From Alphaproteobacteria bacterium (GTDB lineage Bacteria; Pseudomonadota; Alphaproteobacteria; Micropepsales; Micropepsaceae), in NCBI GenBank assembly GCA_028292825.1, contig JAQGLO010000014.1:1-45919 (forward strand): 45,919 nt of DNA, written 5' to 3'. A program made the translations under genes and the position numbers. Positions 40,628 through 45,919 of this stretch are shown in pieces. The notes beneath the pieces are model-generated. The model saw only the letters and a list, made by a program, of their open reading frames with translations, ran no database searches and was not told the DNA's origin. Numbering within the stretch: position 1 is the stretch's first letter; each line of letters opens with the position of its first letter.

Positions 40628-41632
40628 ATGCGCAAGATGATTTCGGTGTTGCTGGCGCTGCCGCAGGCCGCCTTCGCCTGGGGCTATGCCGGGCACAAAA
40701 CCATCGGCGAGGTGGCGACGCGGCATTTCCCCGCCGAGATTCCTGCCTTCCTGCGCGGCGCGGAGGCGGCGGCCGAGCTGGGCATCCTGTCCCAGGAGCC
40801 CGATACCTCGCGCAATGCCGGACAGCCGCACGACTATGACCTGGACCCCGGCCATTTCCTGGATGTGTCGGACGACCTGACCATCCTGGGCGGGCCCAGA
40901 CTGTCGGCGCTTCCCGCCAGCCGCCGCGACTATGACACCGCGCTGCGCGCTGTCGGCGTCGAGCAGTACAAGGCGGGCTTCCTGCCCTACAATATCCTGG
41001 ACGGCTACCAGCAGCTGGTGAAGGACTTCGCCCTGCTGCGGGCCACCCAGGCGTCGGTGAAGAACGCCGCGAAGTTCAAGCTCGGCGCCGCCGATCGCCG
41101 CGACCTGGCGCGGCTTCTGGCCGTGCGCAAGCTGCTGACGCGGCGCGACCTTGGCTATTGGGCGCATTTCGTGGAAGACGCCAGCCAGCCCATGCATGTC
41201 AGCATCCATTATGACGGCTGGGGCGACGGCCCCAATCCCCAGAGTTTCACGACCCTGCATGGCATCCATGCCAGGTTCGAATCCGCCTTTGTGAACGCCA
41301 ACATCACCGAGGCCGATGTGGAGGCGCGGATGCGGCCCTATCAGCCCTGCACCGCCGGTTTGCAGGTGTGCCTGCAGGATTATCTCGCGACTGTCGCGCC
41401 GCTGGTGACGACAGCCTTTGCACTCGACAAGGCGGGCGCCCTCGACGTCGCCACGCCGCAAGCCAGGGACTTCGTCGCCACCCGCCTGGCCGACGGCGCC
41501 AGCCACCTGCGTGACATGGTGGTGGATGCCTGGCGCGAGGCGGGCAGCGCCCAGCTCGGCTACAAGATCAAGACGCCGGTCGCAGACTATGAATCCGGCA
41601 AGGCGATCATGACCCCGCAATCGAAGGACTAG
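40628..41632 (+). CDS. Exported S1/P1-type nuclease
   Basis: 334 residues. The signal peptide (1-17, 'A-F-A') leaves W18 as the mature N-terminus, as needed because in S1/P1 nucleases the N-terminal Trp binds zinc; 'W-G-Y-A-G-H23' follows. Further zinc-ligand segments are 'H-D-Y-D-L-D-P-G-H', 'Y-W-A-H-F-V-E-D-A-S-Q-P-M-H' and 'T-L-H-G-I-H'. The family (zinc-dependent phospholipase C fold) hydrolyses single-stranded nucleic acids and 3'-nucleotides, giving phosphate and nucleosides in the periplasm. The first ATG has only a weak ribosome binding site. It follows the terminator of the receptor and precedes bioF by 46 bases. Confidence 0.88.
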   Translation: MRKMISVLLALPQAAFAWGYAGHKTIGEVATRHFPAEIPAFLRGAEAAAELGILSQEPDTSRNAGQPHDYDLDPGHFLDVSDDLTILGGPRLSALPASRRDYDTALRAVGVEQYKAGFLPYNILDGYQQLVKDFALLRATQASVKNAAKFKLGAADRRDLARLLAVRKLLTRRDLGYWAHFVEDASQPMHVSIHYDGWGDGPNPQSFTTLHGIHARFESAFVNANITEADVEARMRPYQPCTAGLQVCLQDYLATVAPLVTTAFALDKAGALDVATPQARDFVATRLADGASHLRDMVVDAWREAGSAQLGYKIKTPVADYESGKAIMTPQSKD

Positions 41633-41678
41633 GTCCGGGGGTGTTGCCCTTTGGCGGGTGGTATGGAACATCCCCGCC

Positions 41679-42806
41679 ATGGCTGACGATCCCCACAAGG
41701 CCACCCTGGATGCGCTGGCGGCAAAGGGCCGGTTGCGCGCCCTGACGGCCACGCGCGGGCTGGATTTCACCTCCAACGATTACCTGGCGCTGGCGGAAAG
41801 CGCGGCGCTGCGCGATGCGGCCGCCGCGGCGCTGGCGCGCGGCGTGCCGGTGGGGGCGGGCGGCTCGCGCCTGCTGCGCGGCAACCATCCCGAACATGAG
41901 GCGCTGGAAGAAGAAGCCGCCGCCTTCTTCGGCAGCGAGACCGCGCTGTATTTTCCCACCGGCTATGCCGCCAATGCCGCCATCGCCGCCACCCTGCCGC
42001 GCGAAGGCGACCTGATCGTCCATGACGCGCTGATGCATGCCAGCTTCCGCGCCGGGCTGGAGCCCGGGCGCATCGCGGTCCGGACCGCGCCGCACAATGA
42101 CGTGGCGGCGATGGAGGCGATCATCACGGACTGGCGCGCGGGCGGCGGAACCGGCCGGGTGTGGATCGCGGTGGAGACGCTGTATTCGATGGATGGCGAC
42201 CGCGCGCCGCTGGCCGAACTGGTGGCGCTGGCGGCAAAGCACGATGCCATGCTGATCCTGGATGAAGCCCATGCCACCGGCGTTTACGGCGACCAGGGCC
42301 GGGGGCTTGGCGCCCAATATGAAGGCGCCCCCAACATCATCTCGCTGCACACCTGCGGCAAGGGACTGGGCGCGGCGGGGGCGCTGATCTGTCTGCCGCG
42401 GCTGTATCGCGACTTCATCGTCAATCGCGGCCGCAGCTTCATCTATTCCACCGCGCCGTCGCCGCTGATGGCGGCCGCGGTGCGCGAAGCCCTGAAGATC
42501 AGTGCGGGCGCGCGGCAGGAACGCACGCAGCTGGCGGCGCTGGTGCGCCATGCGGGCGAGGGCCTGCGCAAGCTGGGCCTGCCGTTCAGCGGCTCGCAGA
42601 TCGTGCCGGTGATCGTGGGCGAGGACAGCCGTGCGGTGGCGCTGGCGGCGGCGCTGCAGGCGCGCGGCTACGACATCCGCGCCATCCGCCCGCCCACCGT
42701 GCCCGAAGGCACGGCGCGGCTGCGCATCGCGCTGACCTTGCATGTCACGCCGGACGATCTCGATGCATTGTTCGCAGACCTGGCGGTTGAAATGGAACGC
42801 ACATGA
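41679..42806 (+). CDS. bioF: 8-amino-7-oxononanoate synthase
   Basis: 375 residues from the ATG at 41679; a GTG at 41658 is in frame but adds residues not typical of the family. It is a PLP alpha-oxoamine synthase: 'D-F-T-S-N-D-Y-L-A-L-A', 'G-A-G-G-S-R-L-L-R-G', 'I-L-D-E-A-H-A-T-G-V-Y-G' and K228 in 'T-C-G-K-G-L-G', which should bind PLP. It joins pimeloyl-ACP or -CoA with alanine in biotin synthesis. The stop overlaps bioD (ATGA), and bioD overlaps bioA the same way, so the three are coupled. Confidence 0.95.
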   Translation: MADDPHKATLDALAAKGRLRALTATRGLDFTSNDYLALAESAALRDAAAAALARGVPVGAGGSRLLRGNHPEHEALEEEAAAFFGSETALYFPTGYAANAAIAATLPREGDLIVHDALMHASFRAGLEPGRIAVRTAPHNDVAAMEAIITDWRAGGGTGRVWIAVETLYSMDGDRAPLAELVALAAKHDAMLILDEAHATGVYGDQGRGLGAQYEGAPNIISLHTCGKGLGAAGALICLPRLYRDFIVNRGRSFIYSTAPSPLMAAAVREALKISAGARQERTQLAALVRHAGEGLRKLGLPFSGSQIVPVIVGEDSRAVALAAALQARGYDIRAIRPPTVPEGTARLRIALTLHVTPDDLDALFADLAVEMERT

Positions 42807-43402
42807 AATTCGTCGTCAGCGGCACCGATACCGACATCGGCAAGACGGTGTTCTGCGCCGGGCTGTGCGGGTTTTTGAATCTGCCCTACTGGAAACCGGT
42901 GCAGGCGGGCGAGCCGGGCGACAGCGAGACGGTGGCGGAACTGTCCGGGGTGGAAACCTTGCCGGAAGCGTATCGCCTGCAACGGCCCGCTTCGCCGCAC
43001 CAGGCTGCGGCGGAGGAGGGCATCACCATTGATCCCAACGCGCTGACGCCGCCGGATGGCGACATGGTGATCGAAGGCGCGGGCGGGCTGATGGTGCCGC
43101 TGACCGACCACACGCTGTTCATCGATGTTTTTGCGCGCTGGAAGCTGCCGCTCATTCTGTGCGCCCGCACCCGGCTGGGCACCATCAACCATACTTTGCT
43201 GTCGCTGGAGGCGCTGCGGTCACGCGCGATACCGGTTCACGGCGTCGCATTCATCGGCGAGGCCAATGACGAAAGCGAGCGCATTATCTGCGCCAAAGGC
43301 CAGGTGAAGCGGCTGGGCCGCCTGCCGGTAATCGCACCCCTGACCCCGGGACGCCTGCAGGCGGTCTTCGCCAAGTGTTTCAACAAAGCCGATTTCGCAT
43401 GA
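42803..43402 (+). CDS. bioD: Dethiobiotin synthetase
   Basis: 199 residues, slightly shorter than the E. coli enzyme. The Walker A loop is 'G-T-D-T-D-I-G-K-T-V' at the N-terminus, with 'Y-W-K-P-V-Q-A-G' after it and 'E-G-A-G-G-L-M-V-P' as the second nucleotide/substrate segment. It closes the ureido ring from 7,8-diaminopelargonate, CO2 and ATP. Coupled by ATGA overlaps to bioF before it and bioA after it, an order (F-D-A) common in alphaproteobacteria. Confidence 0.95.
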   Translation: MKFVVSGTDTDIGKTVFCAGLCGFLNLPYWKPVQAGEPGDSETVAELSGVETLPEAYRLQRPASPHQAAAEEGITIDPNALTPPDGDMVIEGAGGLMVPLTDHTLFIDVFARWKLPLILCARTRLGTINHTLLSLEALRSRAIPVHGVAFIGEANDESERIICAKGQVKRLGRLPVIAPLTPGRLQAVFAKCFNKADFA

Positions 43403-44649
43403 CCTCGCCGGCGTCTCCAATATGGCATCCGTTCACGCAACATGCGCTGACACCGGACTTCCCGCTGGTGACGCATGGCGAAGGCGCTTGGCTTGAAACA
43501 AAAGACGGCAAACTGCTCGACGCCATTTCCAGCTGGTGGGTCATTACCCATGGCCACCGCCATCCGCGCATTGTGGACGCCATCAAGAAGCAGGCCGACG
43601 CATTGGACCAGGTGATCTTCGCAAACTTCACCCACCAGCCCGCCGAAGACCTGGCGCGCGGCCTGATTGAAATCGTGCCGCCCGGCCTGGCCCATGTCTT
43701 CTATTCCGACAGCGGTTCCACCAGCGTGGAAGTGGCGTTGAAGATGGCGCTGGGTTTCTGGAAGAACACCGGACAGGCCCGCACCAAAATCCTGGCGCTG
43801 GAGCACGCCTATCATGGCGATACCGTCGGCACCATGTCGGCCGGTGCGCGCGGCGTCTTCAACGCGGCCTATGATCCGCTGCTGTTCGACGTCATCCGCC
43901 TGCCGTTTCCGCAGGGGCGCGGTTGTGCCGTGCTGGCGGCGCTGGAAGACGCGGCCAAGGACGCCGCCGCGCTGATCGTCGAGCCGCTGATCCTGGGCGC
44001 GGGCGGCATGCTGACCTATGACGCCGAGCTGCTGCGCAAGATGCACGCTTTGTGCAAACGCCACGGCACGCTGTTCATCGCCGACGAAGTGATGACCGGC
44101 TTCGGCCGCACCGGCACGCTGTTCGCCTGCGAACAGGCCGGCATCACGCCGGACATATTGTGCATCGCCAAGGGGCTCACCGGCGGCAGCCTGCCGCTGG
44201 CCGCCACGCTGTGCACGCCGCAAATCTTCGACGCCCATTATTCGACCGACCGCAGCCGCACCTTCTTTCACTCGTCGTCCTTCACCGCCAACCCGATCGC
44301 CTGCGCCGCCGCCTGTGCCAATCTGGAAATCTGGCGCGACGAACCCGTCCGCGAGCGCATCGCGGCGCTGGCCGGCGCGCAGGAAGACCGCCTCGCGCCC
44401 TTCCGCGCCGACCCGCGCTTTGCCGATGTCCGCCGCCTGGGCACCATCGCGGCGCTGGATTTGAAGGTTCCCGATCCCGGCTATCTGGCGGGGCTGGGGC
44501 CGCAGCTTGCCGCCTTTTTCCTGGAACGCGGCGTCTTGCTGCGCCCGCTGGGCAACACCATCTATGTCATGCCGCCCTATTGCACGACGGCTGCGGAACT
44601 GGGTCTGGTATATGATGGCATTCGCGCCGCGGCCGAAAAATTCGCGTAA
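43399..44649 (+). CDS. bioA: Adenosylmethionine-8-amino-7-oxononanoate aminotransferase
   Basis: 416 residues from the ATG at 43399 that overlaps the bioD stop. A class III PLP aminotransferase with 'W-H-P-F-T-Q-H' near the start, 'A-I-S-S-W-W-V' (the double Trp typical of BioA), 'F-Y-S-D-S-G-S-T-S-V-E', 'F-I-A-D-E-V-M-T-G-F-G-R-T-G' and K258 in 'I-A-K-G-L-T-G-G'. It uses S-adenosylmethionine as amino donor to make 7,8-diaminopelargonate. Neither bioB nor a bioC/bioH pair is in this window, so those steps must be encoded elsewhere. msrA follows after 55 bases. Confidence 0.95.
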   Translation: MTSPASPIWHPFTQHALTPDFPLVTHGEGAWLETKDGKLLDAISSWWVITHGHRHPRIVDAIKKQADALDQVIFANFTHQPAEDLARGLIEIVPPGLAHVFYSDSGSTSVEVALKMALGFWKNTGQARTKILALEHAYHGDTVGTMSAGARGVFNAAYDPLLFDVIRLPFPQGRGCAVLAALEDAAKDAAALIVEPLILGAGGMLTYDAELLRKMHALCKRHGTLFIADEVMTGFGRTGTLFACEQAGITPDILCIAKGLTGGSLPLAATLCTPQIFDAHYSTDRSRTFFHSSSFTANPIACAAACANLEIWRDEPVRERIAALAGAQEDRLAPFRADPRFADVRRLGTIAALDLKVPDPGYLAGLGPQLAAFFLERGVLLRPLGNTIYVMPPYCTTAAELGLVYDGIRAAAEKFA

Positions 44650-44704
44650 CCATCGCCTGATCCGGGACGAACTGCTCTTCGTAAAGACAGCAAGGAGGAA
44701 TGCC

Positions 44705-45403
44705 ATGCACATCCGATCCCTTTCCCTGGCCGCCGCCGCGGTCATCGCCCTGATCGCCGCGCCCGCTTTCTTCTCCAGCGCCGATGCCGGCGATCTCAAC
44801 AAGCAAATTCCCGCCGCCGCGCAGGATCCCGCCAATCCCGCCCCTTCCGAAACCGCCGTGCTGGCGGGTGGCTGCTTCTGGGGCCAGCAGGGCGTGTTCG
44901 AACATGTGAAGGGCGTCACCAAAGTCATTGCCGGTTATTCCGGCGGCAGCCGCGACACCGCCGTCTATGAACAGGTCGGCACCGAGACCACCGGCCATGC
45001 CGAGTCGGTGGAGATCACCTTCGATCCCCGCCAGGTCAGCTACGCCACTTTGCTGCGCATCTATTTCTCGGTGGCGCATGATCCCACCCAGCTGAACCGC
45101 CAGGGCCCGGACGAGGGCACCAGCTACCGCTCCGCCATCTTCGCCGCCAATGACGGCCAGGCCGCGACGGCCAGGGCCTATATCGCCCAGCTGACGGCGG
45201 CGCATGTTTTCCCGGCGCCCATCGCTACGAAAATCGAGCCGCTCAAGGGCTTCTACCGGGCCGAGTCCTATCACCAGGACTATCTGATCCATCATCCGGA
45301 ATCGGGCTATATACAGGTCAACGACCTGCCCAAGATCGAGGGCCTGAAAAAGGTCTGGCCCCAATATTATCGGGCCCAGCCGGTCCGGCTGGCGCGGAAC
45401 TGA
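44705..45403 (+). CDS. msrA: Exported peptide-methionine (S)-S-oxide reductase
   Basis: 232 residues; AGGAGG at 44693-44698 selects the ATG at 44705. A Sec signal peptide (about 1-28) and a short linker precede the MsrA domain, which has the catalytic 'G-G-C57-F-W-G', 'A-G-Y-S-G-G', 'G-H-A-E-S-V-E' and 'S-Y-H-Q-D-Y'. It repairs oxidised methionine in proteins using a thiol reductant. Most MsrA proteins are cytoplasmic; this one should work in the periplasm, useful where many respiratory dehydrogenases are exported. MsrB and a dedicated electron donor are not seen here. Confidence 0.93.
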   Translation: MHIRSLSLAAAAVIALIAAPAFFSSADAGDLNKQIPAAAQDPANPAPSETAVLAGGCFWGQQGVFEHVKGVTKVIAGYSGGSRDTAVYEQVGTETTGHAESVEITFDPRQVSYATLLRIYFSVAHDPTQLNRQGPDEGTSYRSAIFAANDGQAATARAYIAQLTAAHVFPAPIATKIEPLKGFYRAESYHQDYLIHHPESGYIQVNDLPKIEGLKKVWPQYYRAQPVRLARN

Positions 45404-45550
45404 GGGCAGGGCTTGGGGCGGCCCCATTAACACCCCGCAATCTGCGGCCCCGTTCACCAAGCCGGCGGAAAATCACACCCCGCCCAGGGTTAATGCCGTT
45501 TCCTTTGTCCGGGCGATCTGGTAGGTGCTGCCCGGTTCGGGATTGAAGAG

Positions 45551-45570
45551 GCCGCCGCAGGGCGGCTTTT
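45551..45570 (+). terminator. Probable rho-independent terminator after msrA
   Basis: GCCGCC-GCAG-GGCGGC followed by TTTT: six perfect G-C pairs with a tetraloop and a short U-tract, 147 bases after msrA and 40 bases before the next gene. The rest of the 206-base gap shows no RNA gene; the sequence before the hairpin probably contains a promoter or msrA 3' UTR. Confidence 0.6.
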
Positions 45571-45609
45571 CGGGACCGGGCGCGAGAAATCAAAGCGAAC
45601 CCAACCAAA

Positions 45610-45919
45610 ATGAAAAACCAGACTGAACGTCTTGTTGTGGGTGGTGTCGCGCTCCTGATCGGCCTGCTTATCGGCTGGATGGTGCGCGGCGTCGGGACCT
45701 ACAATATCAAGGCCGCGAGCGTCTCGACCTATGACGACTGGCGCACCGCCTGTCCCGCGGCCGAAACCAAGGATGCCGCCTGCGAACTGAGCTCCGACAT
45801 CATCGACAGCCAGCAGCACAGCACGGTCGCCCGCATGGTCATCACCACGGACAAGGACGGCAACAAGCTGGTGGGCTTCACCCTGCCGCACGGCGTCGCG
45901 CTGGAAGCCGGCATGGGCA
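45610..45919 (+). CDS. N-terminal part of an invasion-associated-locus-B (IalB)-like protein, 3' truncated
   Basis: 103 residues are visible before the window ends. A single membrane helix or uncleaved signal (about 9-26, 'V-V-G-G-V-A-L-L-I-G-L-L-I-G-W-M-V') is followed by 'Y-D-D-W-R-T-A-C-P' and 'A-A-C-E-L-S-S', the paired-Cys opening of IalB-family domains, and then 'G-F-T-L-P-H-G-V-A-L-E-A-G', their conserved mid-domain turn. These envelope proteins are common in alphaproteobacteria, including non-pathogens, so the name should not be read as a virulence claim. The C-terminal part is outside the window. Confidence 0.75.
   Translation, partial: MKNQTERLVVGGVALLIGLLIGWMVRGVGTYNIKAASVSTYDDWRTACPAAETKDAACELSSDIIDSQQHSTVARMVITTDKDGNKLVGFTLPHGVALEAGMG

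Noticed and set aside
41679-44649. Reading the lack of bioB as biotin auxotrophy
   Set aside because: bioB is often encoded elsewhere; the window cannot show its absence from the genome.
45404-45609. Possible tRNA because of a GGTTCGGGATT stretch
   Set aside because: No matching acceptor, D or anticodon arms can be drawn around it.

Overview
This is a high-GC, gene-dense stretch of a Gram-negative chromosome. The combination of FecI/FecR-type surface signalling, large TonB-dependent receptors, several PQQ dehydrogenases, an IalB-like protein and the general codon style points to an alphaproteobacterium (Caulobacterales, Sphingomonadales or Micropepsales-like). That placement is inference from gene content; there is no rRNA in the window. 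I saw no insertion sequences, phage genes, tRNAs or CRISPR arrays.

Layout. (1) 1-5258: the tail of a beta-helix protein, then a run of exported proteins: a PQQ dehydrogenase fused to cupredoxin-like and cytochrome c modules, a PEBP-like protein, a metallo-beta-lactamase-fold hydrolase and a Tat-exported beta-propeller. (2) 5409-14391: ECF sigma factor, FecR anti-sigma, a TonB receptor with a signalling (STN) domain, a second receptor without it, a strong terminator, and a GH53 endo-galactanase. This looks like a ligand-sensing glycan-uptake locus. (3) 14375-23514: a GT1 glycosyltransferase, a YVTN propeller, a Tat-exported mannonate-dehydratase-like TIM barrel, a PQQ dehydrogenase, an MFS transporter, and a small/large subunit pair of an FAD/Fe-S sugar dehydrogenase. 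(4) 23528-30427: putA, a PadR regulator with a membrane protein, a divergent membrane protein of unknown role, a small lipoprotein and a YliI-type PQQ sugar dehydrogenase. (5) 30682-40553: an unrecognised 371-residue protein, two tandem PQQ dehydrogenases, mmsA, and a third TonB receptor behind a 400-base leader with strong hairpins. (6) 40628-45919: S1/P1 nuclease, bioF-bioD-bioA, an exported MsrA and the start of an IalB-like gene.

How it may work together (inference): outer-membrane receptors and an exported galactanase bring in plant-type oligosaccharides. A large set of periplasmic dehydrogenases (five PQQ proteins, one GMC/Fe-S complex) oxidises sugars there, feeding electrons to the respiratory chain. 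Exported lactonase-like proteins and an exported TIM-barrel lyase/isomerase could process the oxidised products before an MFS carrier imports them. More than half of the genes carry an export signal. The biotin, proline and methylmalonate-semialdehyde genes are ordinary metabolism set among these.
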